From positions 62,001 to 126,000 of the forward strand of contig NZ_JHQS01000019.1 of assembly GCF_014843845.1 (NCBI RefSeq): a DNA stretch of 64,000 bases, written 5' to 3'. The notes under the pieces are model-generated. The model was given only the letters and a program-made list of their open reading frames with translations, was not told where the DNA came from and searched no databases. Every line of letters starts with the position of its first letter. The first letter of the stretch is position 1. A program made the translations under genes and the position numbers. The stretch is from Mesorhizobium amorphae. GTDB taxonomy: Bacteria > Pseudomonadota > Alphaproteobacteria > Rhizobiales > Rhizobiaceae. This document shows positions 30,580 through 39,552 of this stretch, piece after piece.

Positions 30580-30760
30580 TGATGGCAGGTCTCCTGGCTC
30601 GCGGGTCTCGGCTTCATCCTGCCTTCCCAGCCTTGCCGGCCAGTGGCATTTGCGGATGTTGCTCGCCGCTTACAGTTGCGGGGGCAGCCACGGCCTCGAC
30701 CCAAAAACGGTCTCACCGTGTTCCCTTTTCACCCCTCGCCTTTCGACTCGGGGACCATCA
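30580..30760 (-). ncRNA. Cobalamin riboswitch
   Basis: On the minus strand the conserved aptamer blocks follow in the right order: AAAAGGGAACACGGTG, GCTGCCCCCGCAACTGTAAG (the B12 box core) with CGG next, GCCACTGG, GCTGGGAAGGC and GAGCCAGGAGACCTGCC. The closing P1 stem is GATGG/CCATC. Binding of adenosylcobalamin or a relative should reduce expression of the downstream ABC transporter genes. Confidence 0.95.
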
Positions 30761-31160
30761 TTTTTCCACCGTAGGTTTCCGAAGATCGCGCGGCAATGTT
30801 TTTTGATTGCGGGCATCGGTCGCCTTAGGTGGACAACATATGTAATAACATTACGTATCAAGCACTGCCCTGTGCTGTCAACACCGGCGGCCGACGTTCC
30901 CTCTTTCCCTCGATGCCCAGGCATATCGACAGGCCGGCGTCTTAGGGGGATGGCGCCAAAACATCGGAAAATTTTCAGAACCCGATCGGGATTTCACGGG
31001 CCGAAAAGGCGAATAAGCTCGTGCTGGTCAAGACGGGCGCTGGTTCTTGAGATCGCTCCTTGCAATCGCGCATCAAGCGCCCGGTTCTTCTCCAGCCAAT
31101 GGGATCTTCGGCTAACGCGCCCTTGCCCGGCGCAGGCCGCACATCGGGTAAGGAGACAAC
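30761..31160. other. Intergenic region between the cobalamin and RND operons
   Basis: The region separates the divergent cobalamin and RND operons. It contains a perfect inverted repeat GTAAT-AAC-ATTAC at 30842-30854. TTGATA on the minus strand, just upstream of that repeat, could be the -35 box for the riboswitch transcript. No gene was found. The last 30 bases hold the AAGGAG of the fusion-protein gene. Confidence 0.5.
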
Positions 31161-32294
31161 ATGACACTCTTGCACAACAGGCGCGGAAAGCATCGTCTCG
31201 TCGCCGCATCCTTGGCAGCACTTGCCTGCGCCGCCGCGATGGTCTGGTACGGTGCAAAGGGCGAGGCCGCGGCGGTCGAACCGAACGTGCCCGAAGCCAA
31301 GCTCGTCAGGGCCATGGCGGTGAAGCCTGCCCCGCAGGCCGATGAGCGCATCGCCATCGGCGAGATCCGGCCGCAGCGCGAAAGCGATCTCGGCTTCCGG
31401 CTGTCCGGCAAGCTCGTGCAGCGCACGGCTGAGGTCGGCCAGATGGTGAAGAAGGGCGACGTGCTCGCCCGCATCGAAGACCAAGACTATCGCAACCGCC
31501 TCGCCAGCGCCAGGGCCGACGTCGCGGCCGCCGAGGCCGTGCTGGTCGAAGCCAGTGCCGCCGAGGCCCGCATCGGAGCGCTTCTTGCCAAGGGCTTTGC
31601 GACACGGGCCACTTACGACGCAACGCTGAAGGGCCTGCGTTCGGCCGAGGCAAAGCTTGAATCGGCAAGGATCGGCTTCGAGATGGCCAGGGACCAGCTT
31701 GCCTATACCGAGCTGCATGCCGATTTCGATGGGGTGGTGACCGCGACCGGCGCCGAAGCGGGCCAGGTCGTCAATGCCGGCCAGATGGTGGCGCGCGTCG
31801 CCGACCCTGCCGCCCGCGACGCGGTCTTCTCGATCGCCGAAGCAGCCTTCTCGACCGGCGGGGATGCGAGGCGTCCCCTTGAAATCAAGGTCTCGCTGCT
31901 GAGCAATCCGGCGATCGCGACAATCGGCATCATTCGTGAAATCTCGCCGATGGCTGACGCCGCGACCCGCACCTTCCAGGTCAAGGTCGCGCTGCGCGAC
32001 ACCCCCGACGAAATGCGCTTCGGCAGCAGCGTCGCCGGCCGCGTCAACACGATGAGCGCCCCTGTCGTGGTGCTGCCGGGAAGCGCGCTGTTCGACAAGG
32101 ATGGCAAGCCGGCCGTCTGGGTGGTGGCCGCGTCCTCGACCGTGGAACTCAAGCCGGTCGCCATTGCCCGCTACGAGACTGACCGCGTCGTCGTCAGCGA
32201 TGGCCTTGCCGAGGGCGACATTGTCGTCACCGCCGGCGTCAACCGGCTGCGTGAACACGAAAAGGTTCGCCTCACCGAAGGAATAGCCAGATGA
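31161..32294 (+). CDS. RND efflux membrane fusion protein
   Basis: The protein has 377 residues. A signal or anchor helix (LVAASLAALACAAAMVWYG) is followed by the half-lipoyl motif RESDLGFRLSGKLVQRTAEV, a coiled hairpin (ASARADVAAAEAVLVEASAA) and the barrel domain ELHADFDGVVTATGAEAGQV. It belongs to the AcrA/MexA type and bridges the inner-membrane RND pump to an outer channel. AAGGAG precedes ATG. The stop overlaps the start of the flavin monooxygenase gene (ATGA), an unusual insertion between fusion protein and pump. Confidence 0.93.
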   Translation: MTLLHNRRGKHRLVAASLAALACAAAMVWYGAKGEAAAVEPNVPEAKLVRAMAVKPAPQADERIAIGEIRPQRESDLGFRLSGKLVQRTAEVGQMVKKGDVLARIEDQDYRNRLASARADVAAAEAVLVEASAAEARIGALLAKGFATRATYDATLKGLRSAEAKLESARIGFEMARDQLAYTELHADFDGVVTATGAEAGQVVNAGQMVARVADPAARDAVFSIAEAAFSTGGDARRPLEIKVSLLSNPAIATIGIIREISPMADAATRTFQVKVALRDTPDEMRFGSSVAGRVNTMSAPVVVLPGSALFDKDGKPAVWVVAASSTVELKPVAIARYETDRVVVSDGLAEGDIVVTAGVNRLREHEKVRLTEGIAR

Positions 32295-33862
32295 GTGCCT
32301 CGCAGACTCAAGTACTGATTGCCGGCGCCGGACCAACCGGACTGACGCTTGCGCTGTGGCTCACCCGCCTCGGCGTCCAGGTGCGTATTTTCGACAAGGA
32401 TGCAGGCCCGGGCGAAACCTCGCGCGCGTTGGCTGTCCAGGCCCGCACGCTGGAGTTCCACCGCCAGATCGGCATCGTCGACGACGTGCTCGCCGCCGGC
32501 GTCAGGGTCGAGCGACTGACGGTGCGTACACCGGCTGGCATCGCCGCCAGGCTTCCGCTCAGCGACTTCGGCCGCGGTATCAGCCCGTATTCATTCGCTT
32601 TCGCGCTGCCGCAAGACATTCACGAACGCATCCTGATCACGCATCTCGAGCGTGCCGGCGTCAGGGTCGAGCGCAACACCGAACTGGTCGCCTTCGAGGA
32701 CACGGGGGGCACGGTTGTCGCCACCTTGAACAAGCAAGGCGCGACCGAGACCGTCAATGCCGCCTATCTCGTCGGCTGCGATGGCGCCCGCAGCGCCGTG
32801 CGCCATGGGCTCGCCATCGGCTTTCCCGGCGGCACCTATGAGCAGTCCTTCTACGTCGCCGACGTCGATGGCAGCGGCGCGGTGACCCCTAACGGCATGG
32901 ACACCACGGTCAGCGCCTATGGCTTCGCCATCGTCATGCCGGTCAGGCAATCCGGTTCGCTGCGGCTGATCGGCGTGGTGCCGAAGGCGCACGAGGCGGA
33001 CGAGACGATCACCTTCGAGGCGATCCGCGCCGATGTCGAGCGCGACACCGGCATTGCGGTGGACAAGGTGAACTGGTTCTCGACCTACCGCGTGCATCAC
33101 CGGGTCGCCGAGCGCTTCCGCATCGGCCGCGTGTTCCTTGCCGGCGACGCCGGCCACATCCACAGCCCGGCCGGCGGCCAGGGCATGAACACCGGCATGG
33201 GCGATGCGGTCAACCTCGCCTGGAAGCTGGCGGCGGTGCTGCAAGGCCGCGCCGACAAGCGTCTGCTGGACAGCTACGAGCCGGAGCGCATCGCCTTTGC
33301 CAGGCTGCTGATCGACAGCACCGACAGGGTCTTCCGCGTCGCCACCAGCCGCTCGCGGCTGGTCGGCCTGTTCCGCCGCTATCTAATGCCGAAGATCCTG
33401 CGCGTGGTTCTTGGGACGGCTGCCGGATCGCGTGCTTTTTTCGGCATGATCTCGCAGACCCGGATCCAGTATCGTGCCAGCGCGATCAGCAGCGGCAAGG
33501 CCGGCGCGATCCAGGGCGGCGACCGCCTGCCCTATGTCGCGTCCGGCAGCAGCGACAATTTCGAGCCGCTACGATCGCTCGACTGGCAGATCCATGTCTA
33601 TGGCGAGGCGAATGCCGCGTTCCTGGAGATGCTCACCGCGACCGGTATTCCCCTCCACGTCTTTGCCTGGTCGGACAGGGCGAAAGCCGCGGGTCTCCAG
33701 TGCGACGGCGCCTATCTCGTCAGACCCGACGGCCACGTCGCGCTGGCCGCCGGCACGCAGGACCCGCAGGCGTTCGAGCGCTACATCGCCGCTCTGGCAA
33801 TCAAGCCGCGGCGACAGGGTGCCAGCCGGTTGAGAAACCTGAGAATGCTGTCGGCCGCCTGA
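32291..33862 (+). CDS. FAD-dependent aromatic-ring monooxygenase
   Basis: The protein has 523 residues. The dinucleotide motif VLIAGAGPTGLTLALWLTRL is at the N-terminus, the DG motif is in LVGCDGARSAVRHGL and the second FAD motif is RVFLAGDAGHIHSPAGGQGM, followed by NTGMGDAVNLAWKLA. This is the class A flavin hydroxylase family (PheA/TfdB/MhpA type) acting on phenolic or polyketide-like substrates with NAD(P)H. It is translationally coupled to the RND fusion protein and lies before the pump, so hydroxylation and efflux of the same compound are probably linked (inference). Confidence 0.92.
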   Translation: MSASQTQVLIAGAGPTGLTLALWLTRLGVQVRIFDKDAGPGETSRALAVQARTLEFHRQIGIVDDVLAAGVRVERLTVRTPAGIAARLPLSDFGRGISPYSFAFALPQDIHERILITHLERAGVRVERNTELVAFEDTGGTVVATLNKQGATETVNAAYLVGCDGARSAVRHGLAIGFPGGTYEQSFYVADVDGSGAVTPNGMDTTVSAYGFAIVMPVRQSGSLRLIGVVPKAHEADETITFEAIRADVERDTGIAVDKVNWFSTYRVHHRVAERFRIGRVFLAGDAGHIHSPAGGQGMNTGMGDAVNLAWKLAAVLQGRADKRLLDSYEPERIAFARLLIDSTDRVFRVATSRSRLVGLFRRYLMPKILRVVLGTAAGSRAFFGMISQTRIQYRASAISSGKAGAIQGGDRLPYVASGSSDNFEPLRSLDWQIHVYGEANAAFLEMLTATGIPLHVFAWSDRAKAAGLQCDGAYLVRPDGHVALAAGTQDPQAFERYIAALAIKPRRQGASRLRNLRMLSAA

Positions 33863-33936
33863 GGCCGGCATCTCGTCAACCCATCGTTTTTGAACAGCCG
33901 GCGGCGCGGAGGCGCTGCGGCTGAGGGAGCAGAGCC

Positions 33937-36900
33937 ATGACCTCTTTCAACCTCTCCGACTGGGCCATCCGGCACCGCAGCTTCGTGCTTTATCTGATGG
34001 CGGTGGCAGCGCTTGCCGGGCTTTGGGCCTACTCCGCGCTGGGGCGGGAGGAGGATCCGCCCTTCACCATCAAGACCATGGTGATCAAGACGATGTGGCC
34101 CGGCGCCGACACCAACGACACGGTCGAGCAGGTCACCGACCGCATCGAGAAGAAGCTCGAGGAGCTTCCTAACCTCGACTACGTCAAGAGCTACACCAAG
34201 CCCGGCGAATCCGTGGTCTTCGTCAATCTGAAGGACACGGTCGGCGCCGCAGAGGTGCAGCCGCTCTGGTACCAGGTCCGCAAGAAGATGGACGACATCA
34301 AGTCGACCATGCCGTCCGGCGTCCAGGGCCCGTTCTACAATGACGAGTTCGGCGACACCTATTCGCTGATCTACGCGCTGAGTTCGGACGGCTTGAGCCA
34401 CCGCCAGTTGAAGGATCTGGCGAGCGGCCTGCGCGCCGATTTCCTGCGCGTGCCCGATGTCGCCAAGGTCGACCTGGTCGGCCAGCAGGACGAGAAGATC
34501 TATCTGGAATTCTCGACGCAGAAGGTCGCAGCGCTTGGCCTCGATGTCGGCTCGCTGTCGCAGGCGCTGCAGGCGCAGAACGCGCTGACGCCGAGCGGCA
34601 CGGTCGATGCCGGCCCCGAACGCATCGCAATCCGCGTCACCGGCGAGTTCACCTCCGAAGAGAGCCTGAAGGCGATCAATTTCTACGCCAATGGCCATTA
34701 CTTCCGCCTGGGCGATGTCGCCGAGGTCAAGCGCAGCTATTCCGACCCAGCGCAGCCGCAATTCCGCTTCAACGGCGAGCCGGCGATCGGCATCGCGATC
34801 GCGATGACGTCGGGCGGTGACGCGCTGGCGCTTGGCGAGCACGTCAAGGACAAGGTCGCCGAGACGCAGCGTGAATTGCCGGCCGGCGTCGATCTGCGGC
34901 TGGTCGCGGATCAGTCGCATGTGGTCGAGGAATCCGTCGGCGAATTCACCAAGAGCCTCGGCGAAGCGATCGCCATCGTGCTCGCCGTTTCCTTCCTGGC
35001 GCTCGGCTGGCGGCCCGGCATCGTGGTGGCCGTCGCCATCCCGCTGGTGCTCGCCATCACCTTCGTCGCGATGCAGTATTTCGGCATTTCGCTGCAGCGC
35101 ATCTCGCTCGGCGCGCTGATCATCGCGCTCGGGCTTTTGGTCGACGATGCCATGATCGCCGTCGAGATGATGATCTCGAAGATGGAGGAAGGGCACGACA
35201 AGATCACCGCCGCCACCTATGCCTACACGTCGACAGCCTTCCCGATGCTGACCGGAACGCTGGTCACCATCGCCGGCTTCGTGCCGGTCGGCTTTGCCCA
35301 GAGCGGCGCCGGCGAATATTGCTTCTCGCTGTTTGCGGTGGTCGGCATCGCGCTGGTCGTGTCGTGGGTGGTCGCGGTGTTGTTCACGCCGCTCACCGGC
35401 GTGGCGATCCTGCCCGAGCGCCTCAAGGGCCATGGTGGCCATGGCAGTTCGCGCTTCTCGCGCGGCTTCCGTGCCGTGCTCGACCTTTCGATGCGCATGA
35501 AGTGGGTGGTGCTGGGCGGCACGGCGGGACTGTTCGCGCTGTCGGTGCTTGCCATGGGCCTGGTGCCGCAGGAGTTCTTCCCGAAGTCGGACCGGCCGGA
35601 AGTGATGGTCGACCTGACGCTGCCGCGCACCGCTTCGCTGCAGGCGACGCAGGCGACCGTCGAGCGCGTCGAGACGCTGCTCAAGGCCGATCCGGACATC
35701 GACCATTGGAGCTTCTATGTCGGTCAGGGCGCGGTGCGCTTCTACCTGCCGCTCGACGCGCAGCTCGCCAACGACTTCTTCGCCCAGGCGGTGGTCGTCA
35801 CCAAGGGCCATGCCGTCAGGCAGGCGGTCATCGAGCGGCTGGAGAAGGCGCTGTCGACCGGCTTCGACGACGTCATGAGCCGCGTCACGCCGCTCGAGCT
35901 CGGACCGCCGGTCGGCTGGCCGCTGAAATTCCGCGTCAGCGGACCCGACGCCGAACAGACCCGCGACATCGCGCAGCGCTTTGCGCAGGTGATCGGCGCC
36001 AATGCGAGCGTGCGCAACATCAACTACGACTGGAACGAGCCGGCCAAGGTCATCAAGGTCGAGGTCGACCAGGACCGGGCGCGTGCGCTTGGCATCTCCT
36101 CGCAGCAACTGTCCGACACCATCAACTCGGTGCTGTCCGGCTCCAGGATCGCGCAGATGCGCGATCGGACCTGGCTTGTCGATGTCGTGGCGCGGGCGAT
36201 TCCCGAGGAACGGGCCAGCATCGACACGCTGCGCACGCTGACGGTCAGCGCCGCCGGCGGACAGCGGGTGCCGCTCGAACAGGTGGCGACGCTCACCTAC
36301 CAGACCGAGCCGCCGCTGATCTGGCGCCGCGGCCGCCTGCCGACGGTCACCGTCCAGGCCGACGTGGTGCCCGGCGCGGATGCCACGGCGATTGTGACGC
36401 AGCTCGAGGGACCGATCGCCGCCTTCGAGGCCAGCCTGCCGGCCGGCTATGATGTCGCCCTTGGCGGCGTCATGGAGGACAGCGCCAAGGCGCAGGCCTC
36501 GATCTTCGTGGTGTTTCCGCTGATGCTGTTCATCATGATGACGGTGCTGATGGTGCAGCTGATGAGCATCCAGCGCCTCTTCCTAGTGCTGCTGACGGCA
36601 CCGCTGGCGCTGATCGGCGTGGCCGGCGCCCTGCTGATCTCGGGCGCACCGATGGGCTTCGTCGCCATCCTCGGCGTGATGTCGCTGATCGGCATGGTGA
36701 TCCGCAACTCGGTCATCCTGATCTCGCAGATCGACGAGCATATCGCCGGCGGCGAGGAGCCGTGGGCGGCGGTGATCAGCGCCACCGAGCACCGGCTGCG
36801 GCCGATCCTGCTCACGGCGGCCGCCGCCATCCTCGGCATGATCCCGATCGCGCCGACCGTGTTCTGGGGCCCGATGGCCTATGCGGTGATGGGCGGGCTG

Positions 36901-37038
36901 GTGGTGGCGACGGCGCTGACGCTGGTCTTCCTGCCGACGCTCTACGTCACCTGGTTCCGCATCAAGGCGCCGGCGCAAACCGTCGCCGCGGCCGAACCGG
37001 GCGAGGCCATCGCCGAACCGCAACAGCTGGCTGCCTGA
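33937..37038 (+). CDS. RND-family efflux pump permease
   Basis: The protein has 1033 residues, the usual RND length. A first helix after WAIRHRSFVLYLMAVAALAG is followed by the large periplasmic porter domain, then helices 2-6 with the proton-relay region GALIIALGLLVDDAMIAVEM (Asp pair in helix 4), a second periplasmic domain, and the final helices with GVMSLIGMVIRNSVILISQI. Internal duplication is visible. The gene lies 74 bases after the monooxygenase. No outer-membrane TolC-type gene or TetR regulator is adjacent. Confidence 0.95.
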   Translation: MTSFNLSDWAIRHRSFVLYLMAVAALAGLWAYSALGREEDPPFTIKTMVIKTMWPGADTNDTVEQVTDRIEKKLEELPNLDYVKSYTKPGESVVFVNLKDTVGAAEVQPLWYQVRKKMDDIKSTMPSGVQGPFYNDEFGDTYSLIYALSSDGLSHRQLKDLASGLRADFLRVPDVAKVDLVGQQDEKIYLEFSTQKVAALGLDVGSLSQALQAQNALTPSGTVDAGPERIAIRVTGEFTSEESLKAINFYANGHYFRLGDVAEVKRSYSDPAQPQFRFNGEPAIGIAIAMTSGGDALALGEHVKDKVAETQRELPAGVDLRLVADQSHVVEESVGEFTKSLGEAIAIVLAVSFLALGWRPGIVVAVAIPLVLAITFVAMQYFGISLQRISLGALIIALGLLVDDAMIAVEMMISKMEEGHDKITAATYAYTSTAFPMLTGTLVTIAGFVPVGFAQSGAGEYCFSLFAVVGIALVVSWVVAVLFTPLTGVAILPERLKGHGGHGSSRFSRGFRAVLDLSMRMKWVVLGGTAGLFALSVLAMGLVPQEFFPKSDRPEVMVDLTLPRTASLQATQATVERVETLLKADPDIDHWSFYVGQGAVRFYLPLDAQLANDFFAQAVVVTKGHAVRQAVIERLEKALSTGFDDVMSRVTPLELGPPVGWPLKFRVSGPDAEQTRDIAQRFAQVIGANASVRNINYDWNEPAKVIKVEVDQDRARALGISSQQLSDTINSVLSGSRIAQMRDRTWLVDVVARAIPEERASIDTLRTLTVSAAGGQRVPLEQVATLTYQTEPPLIWRRGRLPTVTVQADVVPGADATAIVTQLEGPIAAFEASLPAGYDVALGGVMEDSAKAQASIFVVFPLMLFIMMTVLMVQLMSIQRLFLVLLTAPLALIGVAGALLISGAPMGFVAILGVMSLIGMVIRNSVILISQIDEHIAGGEEPWAAVISATEHRLRPILLTAAAAILGMIPIAPTVFWGPMAYAVMGGLVVATALTLVFLPTLYVTWFRIKAPAQTVAAAEPGEAIAEPQQLAA

Positions 37039-37085
37039 GGCGGTCGGCATCCCGGCCTGCAACTTAACTGGAAGGAATTTGAAAA

Positions 37086-37496
37086 ATGTCCCCTGCTTAT
37101 GGAAATCTTCTCATCCGCATCAATGCCGGCTTCCTGATCCTCGCATCGGCGGGCGGCCTGGCCACCGACATCGCCGGCTCGTTCTTCGGGGTCGGCGCGG
37201 AGGCCACGCTGCTCGCCAATGCGCCAGGCACCGGCATCGGCTTCATCGAGGCGCACGGCCTGGCCCTGATCATCGGGGTGACGATGTGGCGGATCGCCTA
37301 TTCGCGCAACTGGCATGCCGTGCTGGCAGCCGTCCATATGCTGCTCGGAACCGCGAACCTGTTGTTCTGGCAGTTCTTCATCGCCGCCGACGTGCTTGCC
37401 GTCGGCTACGCGACGACCGCGGCACATTTTCTCTTCGTGGTCGCCCACCTTGCGGCATTGGCGGGCGCTGCCCGGCTTGCCGCGTCATCCCGCTAG
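37086..37496 (+). CDS. Hypothetical four-helix membrane protein
   Basis: The protein has 136 residues and four hydrophobic segments: INAGFLILASAGGLATDIA, GLALIIGVTMWRIAY, VLAAVHMLLGTANLLFW and FLFVVAHLAALAGAARLA. I do not recognise a named family with certainty; similar small proteins are annotated as conserved membrane proteins in rhizobia. GGAAGGAAT lies before ATG. It follows the RND pump by 47 bases on the same strand and may be the last gene of that operon. Confidence 0.75.
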   Translation: MSPAYGNLLIRINAGFLILASAGGLATDIAGSFFGVGAEATLLANAPGTGIGFIEAHGLALIIGVTMWRIAYSRNWHAVLAAVHMLLGTANLLFWQFFIAADVLAVGYATTAAHFLFVVAHLAALAGAARLAASSR

Positions 37497-37522
37497 ACGT
37501 CGAAACCAACAGGAGAGAGAAC

Positions 37523-37855
37523 ATGCCTATGAAATCCATCAAGAAATTCCGTTCGATCGCCACCGCGGCCGCAATCGGCCTCGCGGCCGTCGAGATCATC
37601 GGTAGCACGGTGCCGGCCCTGTCGCTGGTCGGCGCGGCCGAGGCCCGAGTCGGCCAGCCCTGGACGCCGCGAAGTGCTGCCGGCGTCGCGCGGCGCAACA
37701 CCACATGGCGCGTGCTGAGGCACACCACGGCCTGGGTCGCCACGCTGCCCACCGGCTGCGTCCGCACCAAGGTCAACGGCTTTGCCGTCTGGCGTTGCGG
37801 CGGCACCTACTACCGGGCCTATCAGGGGCGCTATATCGTCGTGGTCGTCGATTGA
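37523..37855 (+). CDS. Small exported protein with YYR-Y-VVV tail
   Basis: The protein has 110 residues. An N-terminal signal peptide (KFRSIATAAAIGLAAVEIIG) should be cleaved near GAAEARVG. The mature part has two cysteines (TGCVRTKVNG, WRCGGTYYRAYQGRYIVVVV), which could form a disulphide; the ending resembles the DUF6515-type surface motif. AGGAGAG precedes ATG. Its last 25 bases overlap, tail to tail, the end of the winged-helix/TPR gene on the other strand. The function is unknown. Confidence 0.7.
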   Translation: MPMKSIKKFRSIATAAAIGLAAVEIIGSTVPALSLVGAAEARVGQPWTPRSAAGVARRNTTWRVLRHTTAWVATLPTGCVRTKVNGFAVWRCGGTYYRAYQGRYIVVVVD

Positions 37856-39360
37856 CCCGCCTGCTCGCCAAGCGCCCGCCGGATGCCGTCGGCCAGATGC
37901 GCGGCGTCGGCCGGGCTCTCAAACGGCATGGCCTTGGTCGCATAATCGATCGGCGAAAAATCGGGGTCGCTCTCGTTGATGAGGGCGGCTTGCCGGCGCG
38001 CTTCGTCCATCGCGCCGAGCTGGGCGTAGCAGGCGGCTAGCCGCGTCCTGATCCACGGCGTCGGCCGTGTCGCAAGCTCCAGCGCCTCGGCCGCCGGCTT
38101 GTAGTCGCCCATCATGTAAAGCGCCATCGAGCGGTCGAACTGATACCAGTGCGGGATCATCGGATCGATGCGGATGGAGCGCGCCAGCCAGCCCAGCGCC
38201 TCGAACGGGCGCCCGCGCATGGTCAGCACGAGGCCCATCTGCTCGATGCAGTCGGCATCGCAGGGATTGAGTTCGAGCGCGGTCCGCAAATGATGCTCGG
38301 CGGCGTCGTGCTCGCGCATGTAGAGGCGCACCAGCGACTGGATGCGATGGCCGGTCGCCTGGTCCGGCGACAGCGCCAGGCCCCTGGCGACGTGCTCGCG
38401 CGCCTGCACCAGGTCGGCATGGCTGGACTCTTCGAATTCACCCTTCAGCGCGCAGGTCAGGCCGACATAGATATGGGCGAGCCCATAGGCCGGATCCTTG
38501 GCGACCGCCGCCTCGAAGAAGGCTCTCGCGCCCTCGATGTCGGTCTGGGCGGGGTCGCGCACCAGGGCCACGCCGCGCAGCACCAGCTCATAGGCGGCAA
38601 GGCTGGTGACCGGTTTGCGCGACGCCTGCTGCAGGCCGGCATTGGTGACCCGCCTTGCCAGCCGCCCGACGATCTCCTCGACGATATCCTGCTGGATGGC
38701 GGAGAAGCCGCTGTCGGCGGCCTGGTAGCGGTCGCCCCAGAGCTGGCTGGCATTGGCCGCGTCGACAAGGTTGACGGCGGCCAGGATCTGGTCTCCCTGC
38801 CGGCGCACCGAGCCTTCGACCAGATAGTCGGCGCCGATGCGCGAGCGGATCTGCGGCCACTCTGAGCGCGCATAGGAGGCGAAGGAGAAGCTGGAATTGC
38901 GGGCCAGAACCGTGACCGTGCCGAAGCGCGCCAGGCCGTTGATGATATCCTCGGCAAAGCCGTCGACGATCGGATCGTCGGCCGGGTTGCCGCTCTCGTT
39001 GCGAAAGCGCAGCACCGCCACGATCGGCTGCGAACCGATCTCGGGCGCCGGCTCGACCTCGGCCGCCAGCATGTAGCCGCGCTTCGACACGGTGCGCACG
39101 AGGTCGTCGCCCAGCACCTTGCGGATCTCGCGGACCGACTGCGTCAGCGAATCCTCGGTGACGAAGACGCCCGGCCACACCGCATCCATGATCTCCGATT
39201 TGGGCACGACGCGACCCATGTGCCGGGCCAGCAGCGTCAGCACCGCATAGGCCTTCGGCCGCAGGAACGCCGGCCCGTCGGCATGGCGCAGCGTGCCCTT
39301 GCCGAGGTCGAGCGTGTAGCCGCCGAAGTGAAAGACCTGATCGGCCGTGGCGATCTCCAC
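37831..39360 (-). CDS. Winged-helix regulator with TolB-like and TPR domains
   Basis: The protein has 509 residues. Residues about 8-100 are an OmpR-type DNA-binding domain (LRPKAYAVLTLLARHMGRVV, TEDSLTQSVREIRKVLGDD, VSKRGYML). Residues about 110-240 form a FlgO/TolB-N-like domain (PIVAVLRFRNESGN, DIINGLARFGTVTVLARNSS). The rest is TPR repeats (AEHHLRTALELNPCDADCIE and others). There is no receiver domain. This architecture, as in CadC-like and adenylate-cyclase-related regulators, probably senses a protein partner. It is divergent from the nucleoside hydrolase gene. Confidence 0.85.
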   Translation of the reverse strand: MEIATADQVFHFGGYTLDLGKGTLRHADGPAFLRPKAYAVLTLLARHMGRVVPKSEIMDAVWPGVFVTEDSLTQSVREIRKVLGDDLVRTVSKRGYMLAAEVEPAPEIGSQPIVAVLRFRNESGNPADDPIVDGFAEDIINGLARFGTVTVLARNSSFSFASYARSEWPQIRSRIGADYLVEGSVRRQGDQILAAVNLVDAANASQLWGDRYQAADSGFSAIQQDIVEEIVGRLARRVTNAGLQQASRKPVTSLAAYELVLRGVALVRDPAQTDIEGARAFFEAAVAKDPAYGLAHIYVGLTCALKGEFEESSHADLVQAREHVARGLALSPDQATGHRIQSLVRLYMREHDAAEHHLRTALELNPCDADCIEQMGLVLTMRGRPFEALGWLARSIRIDPMIPHWYQFDRSMALYMMGDYKPAAEALELATRPTPWIRTRLAACYAQLGAMDEARRQAALINESDPDFSPIDYATKAMPFESPADAAHLADGIRRALGEQAGQSTTTTI

Positions 39361-39552
39361 CGGGATCCTCCCTGATGGGGCGTATTGGACATGCGGGATG
39401 GAGGGGACGTCAAGGGGCGGGTGCGATGAGGCGGGGTGACAGTGCGTCGGCGGAGCGGCGTGGCACTACGTCGGCTGAGCACCAGAACCTTGACGGCGCA
39501 GGCATGCCAGTCTCTTGTCCCGACAGGCTCGGCCGGCAAAAGAGGTGCCACC

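Noticed and set aside
30975..32336. Minus-strand open frame of 453 codons opposite the fusion protein
   Set aside because: Antisense of an unmistakable efflux gene; the composition is typical of antisense frames.
33781..36108. Long minus-strand open frame (775 codons) opposite the RND pump
   Set aside because: It is an antisense shadow of the RND gene, His/Asp/Arg-rich with no family pattern.
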